A stretch of 64,000 nt of DNA. Source: Planctomycetota bacterium (GTDB taxonomy: Bacteria > Planctomycetota > UBA8742 > UBA2392). Within the stretch, counting starts at the first letter, position 1. Each line of letters begins with the position of its first letter. The stretch spans positions 3,782,001-3,846,000 of the forward strand of contig JADJRK010000001.1 in assembly GCA_016712285.1 (NCBI GenBank), written 5' to 3'. Position numbers and translations under genes: made by a program. Shown piece after piece: positions 1 through 8,750 of this stretch. Under the pieces are notes generated by a model. It saw only the letters and a list, made by a program, of their open reading frames with translations. It made no database searches and was not told the origin of the DNA.

Positions 1-2290
1 GCGGTGACGTTGCAACGGCGATCTCGTCACCGCGCGCCATCAGCGACACCAGCACGGGCACGTCCGGCTTCAACTCCGCCAGACGCGCAGCCAGTGGCAG
101 CGTCAGTTGCCGTTCAATCTCGCGCCGGATCGCGCGGGCGCCCAGCGTGGGATGAAAGCCGCGGTCCACCACGCGTTCCATGGCCAGCGGGTCCACTTGC
201 AAAATGCAGCGCCTGCGTTGCAAACCCTCGCGCGTCAGCACGTCGTGCAGCAGGTGGCGCGAGATCTCACCGACCTGTTCACGGCTGAGGCGCGAGAACG
301 GCACAATGTGGTCAAGCCGGTTGAAAAACTCAGGCCGGAAAAAACGCCGCGCGGCCTGCACGTAGGCGTCATCGCCGCGGCTGTCGTGGCCGGCGAGCCC
401 CATGCCGCCTTCGGCTTCGCGTGCGCCCAGGTTGCTGGTGAGCACAATGATGCAGTTGCTGAAGTCCGCGGTGCGGCCCAACGCGTCGGTCAAGCGGCCT
501 TCGCCGAGTACCTGCAACAACAGGTCAAATGCTGCGGGGTGAGCCTTTTCAATTTCGTCCAGCAGGATCACCGAGAATGGTTGCCGCCTCACCGCGCCGG
601 TCAGCAGGCCCTCGGGCTCGTGGATCGTGCCGGCCAGGCGCGCGACGCTGTGCGCCTCAGGATATTCGTTCATGTCAAAGCGCAGCAGGCGCTCGGCGCT
701 GCCGTACAGAAACTCGGCCAGGGCCTTGGCGCACTCGGTTTTGCCCACGCCGGTGGGGCCCAGAAACAGCAGGCTGCCCAGCGGCTTGTCCGGGTCGTTC
801 AGGCGCGCCTTGGCAATGCTGATGGCGTCGCACATGGCCTCAACGGCGCCGTCCTGGCCGACGATGCGGCTTCGCAAGCCCTGCCGAATGTCGTCACGAG
901 ACAGGCGGGCGTGCTCGTCAAGAAACGTCACCGCCAGGCCGCTGCGGGCCTGGAACTCGGCAAGCACGTCGCGGCGCGTGACCGGCTCTTTGCGGTGCTT
1001 GACGGCGAGCTGCGACAGAAAGCCCGCCGCCTTGCCGGGAAACGCTTGCTCGCGCCGGTAGCGTGTGGACAGGTCAAGGGTAGTTGGCAGAGCTTCCAGG
1101 TCAAAGCGGCACTCAAGCCGCGACTCAAGCTCGCGCTGTTGGTGAATCAGGATGCGCAACGTTTCCGCTTCGTTGGGTTGCTCGAGCGGCAGCACGTGAA
1201 ACAGGTCGGCGAAGCTGCGGTCAAGCTCGGTCAGCACACGAAACGCCTCCGGCGTGCACTCGGCCAGAACCCTGACTTCCCGTCGCTCCAGGTGCGGCTT
1301 CAGCACGGCGGCGACGCTGACCTTGCTGCTGGCAGAGATGCCGGCGCGAAACAGGCCGACGAGGTCGTCAAAGTACAGCACATGGCTGCGCCGGCGGCAC
1401 TCAGCCAGGATTGCGTGAAGCCGGTTTTCCCACTGGCCGACGAACATCATGCCCGAGATCAGACGCTGCGGTGAGACCAGCCACACCTGGTTGCGCTCGC
1501 TACCTTTGCCGCGCGCTTCCATCATGCGGCGCACGGTTTCGTGGATGATGGCGGTCTTGCCGACACCAGAGCGGCCGCGCACCACCACCGGGCGCGACGC
1601 CTTCTCGCCCAGCAGCCGCGCAAGTTCACTGACTTCGTCGTCGCGCCGGATCGCGCGGCCCAGGTCATCGGGATACAACGCATTCACGAGGCGTCCTACG
1701 CGCTGCAGCTCGGCTGCGCCGTTCATGTTGGCGAACCCGCCAATCTCGGCCCGACGTTCCTCGGGGGCGGGGTTCCAGCTGGCGTCGACATCGAGGTTGA
1801 AGTCCAGCGTGCTCAGCCATGCGCTGCCCTTGATGCCATCGTTGGCTGCGTCGAATGGTTTGTCCTCGCGCTCGAGCTTGCGGTAGTACGCCGTGAACAC
1901 TTCCGCGGCCCGGGTTGCCAGGTCTTCTTTGCGGCCGAGCTCAAAGGCCAGCGCCGGAAGGCGCGGCGTGTATGCGATGCGGCGGCCGGCTGCCTCAAAG
2001 ATGGCGAACAGGAACCGCACGTCAAAAGTGCGGCGCCGCAGCTCAAGATGCACCGTGACGGCTTGCTCGTGCAACTCCGGCGAAAACGCAAGGTTGGCGA
2101 CGTCCTCGTGGCGTGCCTCGGAGACGCAGCGTCGCAAGCCTTTCTGCACGATTGCAGTCAGCGAATCGCTGGCGCGCTTCAGTTCGGGGCGCGAGGCTTC
2201 CAGCCCGGTCGCGAACAGGGTGCGCACGTAAAAGACGTCGCCCTTGTCGCCCGACTGCTTCTCGCAATACACCGGCAGGTTGAACTTCAC
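1..2290 (-). CDS. Hsp100/Clp-type double AAA+ ATPase (C-terminus beyond window)
   Basis: Starts with GTG at 2290-2288, inside the upstream gene's TGA (GTGA overlap), and reads open for 763 codons to the window edge, so the C-terminus is missing. Two AAA+ modules are visible: D1 Walker A GRSGVGKT (239-246) with Walker B VLYFDDL, and D2 Walker A GPTGVGKT (511-518) with Walker B VILLDEIEKAHP, followed by LLLQVLGEGRLTD, typical of ClpA/ClpB D2. The first ~230 residues do not look like the Clp N-domain but resemble the N-terminus of the upstream gene product, so the two are probably ancient paralogues acting together. Family role: ATP-driven unfolding or disaggregation in the cytoplasm. Whether a peptidase partner exists cannot be told here; I did not find a ClpP-binding loop. 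The Clp-family call is firm, the specific job unknown. Confidence 0.85.
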   Translation of the reverse strand, partial: MKFNLPVYCEKQSGDKGDVFYVRTLFATGLEASRPELKRASDSLTAIVQKGLRRCVSEARHEDVANLAFSPELHEQAVTVHLELRRRTFDVRFLFAIFEAAGRRIAYTPRLPALAFELGRKEDLATRAAEVFTAYYRKLEREDKPFDAANDGIKGSAWLSTLDFNLDVDASWNPAPEERRAEIGGFANMNGAAELQRVGRLVNALYPDDLGRAIRRDDEVSELARLLGEKASRPVVVRGRSGVGKTAIIHETVRRMMEARGKGSERNQVWLVSPQRLISGMMFVGQWENRLHAILAECRRRSHVLYFDDLVGLFRAGISASSKVSVAAVLKPHLERREVRVLAECTPEAFRVLTELDRSFADLFHVLPLEQPNEAETLRILIHQQRELESRLECRFDLEALPTTLDLSTRYRREQAFPGKAAGFLSQLAVKHRKEPVTRRDVLAEFQARSGLAVTFLDEHARLSRDDIRQGLRSRIVGQDGAVEAMCDAISIAKARLNDPDKPLGSLLFLGPTGVGKTECAKALAEFLYGSAERLLRFDMNEYPEAHSVARLAGTIHEPEGLLTGAVRRQPFSVILLDEIEKAHPAAFDLLLQVLGEGRLTDALGRTADFSNCIIVLTSNLGAREAEGGMGLAGHDSRGDDAYVQAARRFFRPEFFNRLDHIVPFSRLSREQVGEISRHLLHDVLTREGLQRRRCILQVDPLAMERVVDRGFHPTLGARAIRREIERQLTLPLAARLAELKPDVPVLVSLMARGDEIAVATSP

Positions 2291-5200
2291 AGGCCCACCT
2301 GCCTTTCCAGCGCGCGCAGGAACGTGGCGTCAATGCAGCGCTGAAGCGCAAGCTCAAGCGCCCGGCCGGTCCAGGGCGCGATCAAGTCCAGCACGGTGTC
2401 GTGGGCCTGGCGCTGCGCAAGCTCATAGCGGCGGCGCACGTCGCCTTCGTCGGTCGCGCCGCGCGGTAGCGGCAGCTCGGCCTGGTAGGGGTCTTCGCTG
2501 AACACCCGCACATCGACGTTGACGGGTTCACTTTCCGCGTCGTGGCGAAAGCGGTGCAGCCCCTGCTCGCCGCGCATCGACAACAGCACGTCGGGCCCTG
2601 AAAACGACAGCACAATCGCGCCCCGGTCTTCGCGCGGCTCGGCCAGGAATGCGCCCGCGTCGCGTGGCGCGTACAGCGAGGGCTGCCTTTCGCGGTCGCG
2701 CTTGAGTTCGCGCAGCAGGCAGTCGCCCGCGATTTCGTCGTGTTGCTCGCGGTTGCGCAGATCCTTGAAGTCCTGCTCGGTGTGTGCCTTTGCAGCCCAG
2801 TATGCGACGCACTTGATGCCGCCGGCCTGCGCCCACGCAAAGTACGCGCGCGCCAGGTCGAACATCAGGTCGTTGTTGTGCGAGTAGACCCACATCGTCG
2901 CCGTGTCGGCTGAGCGCAGGCCCATGCGCATCAGTGCCCGCAGGGCCGCCTCCCACAGCGTGGCAACCTCTTTGGCACGCAGGCGTAGGGCCGCTTCGTC
3001 GCTGGGTTCGCGGCCGAATGCGCCAAGCAGCAGGCTGTCCTCAAGCGTGTTCAACTGCGCCAGCGTTTCGACGAACGACTGGTCAATCGCCTGCAGGCCC
3101 GGCAGCTCCGAGACACTCTTGTCGCTCGGCGGCTTGTAGTCTTTCTTGCGCATGCGCCGCGCCTCAAGCTCAAGCGCGCGTTCAAGCCGGAAGATCGCAT
3201 TGCGCACCGCCAGCAGCGCGGGCGACTTGTTGGCCTTTTGGGCCTTGCGACGCAGCGCGCCGACTTCGCCTGCGAGCGCCCCCAGTGCGTGGTCATGGCC
3301 GCCGCGCGCGCGCGGGCCGTCGCCCGCATCCAGCGGCTTGGTCAGCACGCGCACGGTGTCGTCCATCACGGCCTGCGTTTCAAGCGAGTAAACGGTGCTC
3401 TGCGTGTTCAGCGCTTCTGCCAGCGGTGCCAGCAGGCTGCGCGCGACTTCACGCTTCAGTGGGCGCGCGCCCAGCGCCGGCTGGTAGGCGACCCGCGCGA
3501 TATGGGCGGCGACGGCGTCGTCGACGCTGAGCACGGTGCCCGTTGCCAGCAACCCCGGGCGCCGCCGGATCTGTTCCAGTTCACGCCCAACAATACGCAG
3601 CACAACCTCAGGCGGCAACGGCAGGAACGGAACGACGCGGTCGATGCGGTTGATCAATTCGGGGCGCACGAACTTTTCCAGCGCGCGCGTAAAGTGCTCG
3701 CGCGCGTCCACGTTGCCGGGTGTGAAGCCCAGGCCGCCCTGCATGAAGCTTTCCGCGCCGAGGTTGCTGGTCATGATCACGACCGCGTTGCGGAAGTCCG
3801 CCAGCCGGCCCGCGGCGTCGGTCAGGCGCGCCTCGCCCAGCACCTGCAACAGCAGGTCAAAGAACGCCGGGTGCGCCTTCTCAAACTCGTCAAACAGCAG
3901 CACGCAGAACGGCTGCTCGCGCAGGCGCGCGGTAAGCAGCCCCTCTTCGCCAAAGTCACCGCCGATCAGGCGCGCGACGGCGCCCGCGCTGACGTACTCG
4001 CTCATGTCAAAGCGCGTGATGCGGCGCGGGTCATGAAACATGAACTCGGCCAGCGCCTTGGCGGTCTCGGTTTTTCCGACACCGGTGGGGCCGACAAACA
4101 GGTAGCTTGCCAGTGGGCGGCGCGGGCGTGCCATGCCGGCTTTGATCGTTGCCAGCAGGTCGGTCACGAGCGCCAGCGCGCTGTCCTGGCCCATCACGCG
4201 GTCGGTGAAAAAGCGCTGCGTCTGCGCGGGCTCAAGGGCGATGGCGGTGTCCAGCAGCACGCGCGGCATGCCCGTTTCGCGAGAGAACGCCTCATACACG
4301 GCGGCTTCGTCTGTGGGCGCATGGGCGTCCACGGCCCGGTCGGTCAGCAGGTTTTTCAGAAACCGCAGCGGGCGGCCCGGGTAGGCGCTGTAGGTGGCGT
4401 AGCGCCGGTGCAGCCGGTCCAGCGTCTCGAGCGCTTCTAGGGAGACTTGGTCGCGGCCGTCGGGTGACAACTCGTGCGCCACGGAAAGCAGAATCGACAG
4501 CGCGGCCTGCGGCGTCGGCTCATCAATCACGATGCGCTTGAATGCCCCCAGCAGGTGGGGGTCGCGGCGCTCAATGTGCGGCAACTGCTCGGGCGTGCAT
4601 TCGACGACGCACTGCAACTCGCCGCGCGCGATGAACGGGCGCAGGAAGCCGGCCACGCCCTGTTGGACCATCATGCCCTTGCCGACTTCCATCAACTCGA
4701 CCAGGTTGCCGAGGTGAATGATCGCGCGCGTGCGGGCGGATTCGCGCCGCAAGTCGTCGCAGCGCTGCTGCCACATCCCGAAGCCGCTCATGCCCGCCAC
4801 CAGGCGCGAGCCGCTGGTCGCCCAGAACGGCGTGACCGGAAAGTGCAGCTCGGCGCGGCGGCGCACCAGCTCATGGAACACGGCAGTCTTGCCGACGCCG
4901 CTGGGCCCCACCAGCAATACGCTTTCCGGCGCGGGCTCTGCCAGCGCGCCCGCGAGGCGGCGCACGTCTTCGTCGCGTTCAAACACCGGGTCAAGCCGCG
5001 CACTGGCAAGCTCAATGCCGATCTCGCGCAATACCGATTGCTTCGGGCTGCCCTGGGCGGACTGCACGTCGCGCTGTTTAGGCGACAGGATCTCGGGCTC
5101 AAGGGGCAGCGGAAACGTCTGCAACTCAAGGCAGCGCTGCACCAGCAGCAGGCGGCCCCAGGACTCGTTCAGGTGCGTGCGCTGGATGTGTTGCAGGATT

Positions 5201-5595
5201 TCGCGCGGCACGCGGGCCTCAAGCTCACTGCGGCTGTCGGCAATGACCTCAACGCCCAAGGCCGGCAGAAACGCCAGCTCGGTGCTGCCGTGGGTCCAGC
5301 ACGCGGCATGAAACGTGAGCGCCAGGGGCCCCCGCCACAGCGTGAACTCGCGGGCGGGCGGAAGCTCGACAGTGAACTCGCGAATCTGTGGCGCGCCTGC
5401 CGATGCGCGACGAAAGAGTTCGCCGGGGGCATCCCGCTCAAGCACGCGCCGGGCGTTGCCGGCCAATGCGCGCCGTACCCGCAACGCCGACTGGCCGAAG
5501 CGCGAAATCTCCGGCACGAACAACGCTTCGCCAATGAATTGGTCGTTCTCAAGGCGCTGCACCAGCGCGTGAAGTTGGAACGGCAGGTTCGCCAC
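2287..5595 (-). CDS. Hsp100/Clp-type AAA+ ATPase with extra C-terminal domain
   Basis: 1102 residues. D1 has an intact Walker A (GPSGVGKT, 230-237), but where Walker B should be there is AIIHLGNLVEL (291-301), lacking the acidic pair, so D1 probably binds but does not hydrolyse ATP. D2 is canonical: GPTGVGKT (502-509), VLLFDEFEKAHP (565-576), sensor MTSNLGAESF, and the D2-small region with LGARPLKREV near 708-717. After D2 comes ~350 residues not seen in ClpA/B: a basic helical linker (~775-880) and a mixed alpha/beta region (~895-1040) containing SFSGPDVLLSMRGEQGLHRF, weakly reminiscent of the PCRF beta-fold of class I release factors but with no GGQ. The last codons overlap the GTG start of the next Clp gene, so the pair is one operon. 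The release-factor likeness is only an impression; the AAA+ call is firm. Confidence 0.85.
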   Translation of the reverse strand: MANLPFQLHALVQRLENDQFIGEALFVPEISRFGQSALRVRRALAGNARRVLERDAPGELFRRASAGAPQIREFTVELPPAREFTLWRGPLALTFHAACWTHGSTELAFLPALGVEVIADSRSELEARVPREILQHIQRTHLNESWGRLLLVQRCLELQTFPLPLEPEILSPKQRDVQSAQGSPKQSVLREIGIELASARLDPVFERDEDVRRLAGALAEPAPESVLLVGPSGVGKTAVFHELVRRRAELHFPVTPFWATSGSRLVAGMSGFGMWQQRCDDLRRESARTRAIIHLGNLVELMEVGKGMMVQQGVAGFLRPFIARGELQCVVECTPEQLPHIERRDPHLLGAFKRIVIDEPTPQAALSILLSVAHELSPDGRDQVSLEALETLDRLHRRYATYSAYPGRPLRFLKNLLTDRAVDAHAPTDEAAVYEAFSRETGMPRVLLDTAIALEPAQTQRFFTDRVMGQDSALALVTDLLATIKAGMARPRRPLASYLFVGPTGVGKTETAKALAEFMFHDPRRITRFDMSEYVSAGAVARLIGGDFGEEGLLTARLREQPFCVLLFDEFEKAHPAFFDLLLQVLGEARLTDAAGRLADFRNAVVIMTSNLGAESFMQGGLGFTPGNVDAREHFTRALEKFVRPELINRIDRVVPFLPLPPEVVLRIVGRELEQIRRRPGLLATGTVLSVDDAVAAHIARVAYQPALGARPLKREVARSLLAPLAEALNTQSTVYSLETQAVMDDTVRVLTKPLDAGDGPRARGGHDHALGALAGEVGALRRKAQKANKSPALLAVRNAIFRLERALELEARRMRKKDYKPPSDKSVSELPGLQAIDQSFVETLAQLNTLEDSLLLGAFGREPSDEAALRLRAKEVATLWEAALRALMRMGLRSADTATMWVYSHNNDLMFDLARAYFAWAQAGGIKCVAYWAAKAHTEQDFKDLRNREQHDEIAGDCLLRELKRDRERQPSLYAPRDAGAFLAEPREDRGAIVLSFSGPDVLLSMRGEQGLHRFRHDAESEPVNVDVRVFSEDPYQAELPLPRGATDEGDVRRRYELAQRQAHDTVLDLIAPWTGRALELALQRCIDATFLRALERQVGL

Positions 5596-5731
5596 GAGTG
5601 TTCAGCCGCCTAACGATCAGGAGATTCCGCGGGCGGATCATACGGGAATCCGGCCCGTTGGAAGAGGCCACAGGTCGCTGCCACGTGACCCACCCCTTCA
5701 CGCGGCCTCGCGTTCATGGCAACACAGGGCC

Positions 5732-6604
5732 ATGCGCTACGAAGGCCGCGTGTTTCGGCCACCCAGCGAGGGCAACAGCTACATCCTGCAGGCGACCATC
5801 GGCTGCTCGTGGAACCATTGCACCTACTGCGACATGTACCGCGACAAGCAGTTTCGGGTGCGCGAGCTTGCCCAGACACTGGAAGACATCGCGCTGGCGG
5901 GCGCGGCCTATGGCGACGAGGTGGACAAGGTGTTCGTCGCCGATGGCGACGCCTTGGCCATGACGCTGGACCAGTGGCAGCCCGTGCTGCACGCCCTGCG
6001 CGACACGTTTCCGCGCCTGCGCCGCATCAGCGCCTATGCCACAGCGCGCAACCTGAACGAGAAAACCGCCGCCGAACTGCAACAGTTGCGGCAGTGGGGG
6101 CTGAGCCTGCTGTACATAGGGCCCGAGTCAGGCGATGACGTAACGCTCAAGCGCATTGCCAAGGGCGCGACCTTCGACGAGCACGTCAGCGCCGCCCACA
6201 AGGCCCATGCCGCTGACATCAAGCTGAGCGCGATCTTCCTGCTGGGCGCGGGCGGCACAGAGCGAAGCCACGAGCACGCGCAGGCCAGCGCGCGCCTTGC
6301 CACCGAGATGAACCCGCGCTTCGTGTCGTGCCTGACCCTGACCGTGGTGCCCGGCACGCCGCTGGCAAAGCTAGAAGACAGCGGGCGCTTCACGCTGCCC
6401 TACATCCACGGCCTGCTGGGCGAGATGCGCACGTTCGTTGACCTGGCGGCGCCCCACGACGCGATTTTCAGAAGCAACCATGCCAGCAACTATCTGCCAC
6501 TGGAGGGCCGCCTGCCCCGCGACCGAAAGCGGATTGTCGAAGTGCTGGACGCCGCCCTCAGCGGCCGGATTCCCCTGCGCCCGGAATGGGCCCGTGGCCT
6601 GTAA
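5732..6604 (+). CDS. Radical SAM protein with CX4CX2C cluster motif
   Basis: 290 residues, ATG start. A cysteine triad C25-SWNH-C30-TY-C33 near the N-terminus fits an S-adenosylmethionine radical enzyme. The spacing is CX4CX2C rather than the common CX3CX2C. Other barrel features are visible: DKVFVADGDAL (the GGE-like strand), ISAYATARN, and LLYIGPESGDD around the middle. There is no obvious extra cysteine-rich auxiliary-cluster domain, so it is likely a single-cluster enzyme. It is transcribed away from the Clp pair with a ~136-base divergent gap, and the FHA gene follows ~70 bases downstream. Substrate unknown; I place it among the COG1032-like radical SAM proteins by overall look. Confidence 0.85.
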   Translation: MRYEGRVFRPPSEGNSYILQATIGCSWNHCTYCDMYRDKQFRVRELAQTLEDIALAGAAYGDEVDKVFVADGDALAMTLDQWQPVLHALRDTFPRLRRISAYATARNLNEKTAAELQQLRQWGLSLLYIGPESGDDVTLKRIAKGATFDEHVSAAHKAHAADIKLSAIFLLGAGGTERSHEHAQASARLATEMNPRFVSCLTLTVVPGTPLAKLEDSGRFTLPYIHGLLGEMRTFVDLAAPHDAIFRSNHASNYLPLEGRLPRDRKRIVEVLDAALSGRIPLRPEWARGL

Positions 6605-6675
6605 CCTGCAACATCGGTGCGGCGGCCGCGGGCGGCTTCTTCCCTTCCCCCTGCCATTTGCAGTAGAGTCGCGGC

Positions 6676-7317
6676 ATGGCCGATGCTTCTGACACCGGAC
6701 AGCCGCGCCTGATTGTCGAGGTGCAAACCAGCTCGCTGGCCGGGCGGCGCTTTGCCTTTGCAGTCAAGGACCTGCGGCGCGGCCTGATGTTCGGGCGCGC
6801 GCCGGACTGCAACCTGCGCTTTGATGCCAACCGCGATCTCAAAGTTTCGGGCCACCACGCGCTGGTGGTGGAAACCCGCGACGGGATATTCGTCCGCGAC
6901 CAGGGCTCCAGCAACGGCTTGTGGGTCAACGGGAATCGCTGCTCGACCGAGGGCACGCAGGTGTGGGACGGCAGCGAGGTCAGCCTTGGGCAAGAGGGCG
7001 CAGTGCTGCGCCTGATTATCCCCGGCGAAAACCCTCCCGCTTCGTCGCAACTGCCGGCGCCGTCATCCATGAAGCCGCCGGCGGGCAAGCCGCAGTCCAT
7101 GACGCGCCTGGTCGAAACCATGGGCAACGAGCTTGGTGCCGGCGACAAGACCAAGCGCATGATCAAAGAGGTCGCCGACCGGCTTGAGGCGCGCTCTGAG
7201 AAGCGGCGGGCCAACCTGGTCACGATGGTGGTCGCGCTGCTGATGCTGTTGGTTGCGATTGGCGCGATCGGCGTTTGGTACTACCAGCAGCAGGAATCGG
7301 TCCACGCCCAGAAGTAA
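6676..7317 (+). CDS. FHA-domain protein with C-terminal membrane anchor
   Basis: 213 residues. The forkhead-associated domain covers roughly residues 15-115, with the phosphothreonine-binding signatures FGR (39-41), SGHH (58-61) and SSNGLWVNG. A Pro/Ser linker and a charged helical stretch follow, and the protein ends with a hydrophobic segment (VTMVVALLMLLVAIGAIGVW) and a short polar tail. This tail-anchored layout puts the FHA domain in the cytoplasm. FHA domains bind phosphothreonine peptides made by Hanks-type kinases; two such kinases lie at 27302-32650 and 36519-38774. It is convergent with the toroid lipoprotein gene that ends at 7333. Confidence 0.88.
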   Translation: MADASDTGQPRLIVEVQTSSLAGRRFAFAVKDLRRGLMFGRAPDCNLRFDANRDLKVSGHHALVVETRDGIFVRDQGSSNGLWVNGNRCSTEGTQVWDGSEVSLGQEGAVLRLIIPGENPPASSQLPAPSSMKPPAGKPQSMTRLVETMGNELGAGDKTKRMIKEVADRLEARSEKRRANLVTMVVALLMLLVAIGAIGVWYYQQQESVHAQK

Positions 7318-7332
7318 GGGCGCGCCGGCAAG

Positions 7333-8502
7333 TCATGCGCAATTGGCCAGCGCCACCACGGCCAGCGCGGTGCACAGCACAGGATCGTTCTCTTTCATCA
7401 GCGGGCTGATCTCATTGAGAAAGCTGCCGTTTGCGCGCTGCAACGCCGTCAGGTGCGTTTCGATTTCCGCTTGCCAGTCGCCCTTGCGCTTGAGCGCGCC
7501 CCAGGCCTCGGCGCGCACCGCGACGTGGTAGTAATGAACCGCCACGTACCAGGGCGTTGGATCATCTTGCGGGATCCCGGCTGGATGATTGAGCGCGGGG
7601 TGTTTGTCCAGCCAGGTTGCTGCCGCCTTCACTCGCTCGTCGGTCACCGCGACGCCCGCTGCAAGCAACGAAAGCAAGCCGTCGCACGTGGCAGTGGCGT
7701 AGCTGCGAAACCACGCCGCCCGCCCGCCCGCCGCCGGCTGGTGCCGGCCCTTGTTCATGGCTGTGTCGGTCGGCGAGAAATAGAAGCCGCCGTCGTAGGT
7801 GTTGCCGGCTTCGCCCTCGGGTTCGCCGGGTACTTCCGGCTGTGGGCGCCACTCGTCCAGGTGGCGCTGGAGCAGCCGCAGGAATGCCTGCGCGCGCTCA
7901 GCCGTTGCGGCATCGAGGACCGCGGCGTCGCGCAGGGCCTCAAGCACGTGGCGTGTATGCCCCAGATCCATGACGCCGCCGTCGCTGCCAAACCCCCAGC
8001 CGCCCCAGCGATGGGAATGCGGGTCGGTCCCTTTCGCGGCGTTGAACTGCTGCGCGAGGAGGTAGTCGCACATCTTGCGAATCAGTTTGGCGTCGTCTTT
8101 GTTGCCCGCGGCGACAAGGCAGCGCACGGCGTAGGCTGTAGCATGGTTGGGGTAGTCGGCGATGTCGGGATCGGACCTGCCAAGGCAGCCCTCGCCGTTT
8201 GTGTGGGTGCGGATGAACGCCAGCCCCTTCTCAACGCCGCCGTCGGGCCGGCTGACCTGTTCTTCGGGTACTGAAAGCAGCGCGTGCAGAACAAACGGCG
8301 TGAGTGATTGTCCGGAGCGCATCAGGCCGTACGTCTCGCTGTGCCAGCCGCCGTCTGCTGCCTGCTGCTTCCATAGCCACGCGCATGCGCGCTGCAACGT
8401 GGACTGCGGGGCCGCCGCCTTTTCGGGTACGTTCGACTTGCCGCCGCAAGCAGCGGTGGCCAGAAGCATGAGCAATGCCAACGTGATCGTGGTGCCGCGC
8501 AT
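7333..8502 (-). CDS. Lipoprotein with alpha/alpha-toroid (prenyltransferase/squalene-cyclase-like) repeats
   Basis: 389 residues. It opens with a lipoprotein signal (LLMLLATAAC, lipobox TAAC near residue 19), so it should be exported and lipid-anchored. The mature part has repeated helical segments with QxxDGGW-like motifs (QQAADGGWHS, WGGWGFGSDGG), the signature of the terpenoid cyclase/protein prenyltransferase alpha-alpha barrel. Planctomycete secretomes often carry such repeats as non-enzymatic or uncharacterised proteins. I see no DxDD cyclase motif, so an enzymatic cyclase is unlikely. It lies downstream of two longer proteins of the same fold on the same strand, but a terminator-like hairpin and an inverted-repeat element separate it from them. 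Confidence 0.78.
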   Translation of the reverse strand: MRGTTITLALLMLLATAACGGKSNVPEKAAAPQSTLQRACAWLWKQQAADGGWHSETYGLMRSGQSLTPFVLHALLSVPEEQVSRPDGGVEKGLAFIRTHTNGEGCLGRSDPDIADYPNHATAYAVRCLVAAGNKDDAKLIRKMCDYLLAQQFNAAKGTDPHSHRWGGWGFGSDGGVMDLGHTRHVLEALRDAAVLDAATAERAQAFLRLLQRHLDEWRPQPEVPGEPEGEAGNTYDGGFYFSPTDTAMNKGRHQPAAGGRAAWFRSYATATCDGLLSLLAAGVAVTDERVKAAATWLDKHPALNHPAGIPQDDPTPWYVAVHYYHVAVRAEAWGALKRKGDWQAEIETHLTALQRANGSFLNEISPLMKENDPVLCTALAVVALANCA

Positions 8503-8513
8503 GGGTGGATTCT

Positions 8514-8695
8514 AGCCCGGACGTTGCACGGAGCCATCGGCTGCAACGCGCGGTCTGCGTTCATCTCGTGGTTTCTCGCGGATCGCCGCCTGCGACATAT
8601 CGACGGATATGCCTCGGCGTCGATCTCGCTGCGAGCCCGCAAGCTGAACGGCAGCCTGCCCGTTTCGCAACGAAGTTCCATGCAACATCCGGGCT
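8514..8695. repeat. MITE-like element bounded by 19-bp inverted repeats
   Basis: AGCCCGGACGTTGCACGGA at 8514-8532 is the reverse complement, 17 of 19 bases, of 8677-8695. The 182-bp unit between carries no convincing gene and further short palindromes. It sits exactly in the upstream region of the gene starting at 8502. No flanking target duplication could be fixed. Confidence 0.6.
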
Positions 8696-8706
8696 GGCAA
8701 TGCAAC

Positions 8707-8735
8707 GCGGCCGACAGGGTTATCCTGCCGGCCGC
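8707..8735 (-). terminator. Hairpin downstream of the 8751-10115 gene
   Basis: A 12-bp arm (8707-8718) pairs with 8724-8735 around a 5-base loop, with a single A/C mismatch. It lies just past the stop codon of the minus-strand gene. There is no clear U-tract, so it is a weak intrinsic terminator or a stabilising 3' hairpin. Confidence 0.5.
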
Positions 8736-8750
8736 GTAAACTGCTGCGAG

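Noticed and set aside
107..1474. 455-codon plus-strand open frame opposite the Clp gene
   Set aside because: Exact antisense of a gene with two clear AAA+ modules. The frame is open only because of high third-position GC, and its translation is low-complexity Ala/Arg/Gln.
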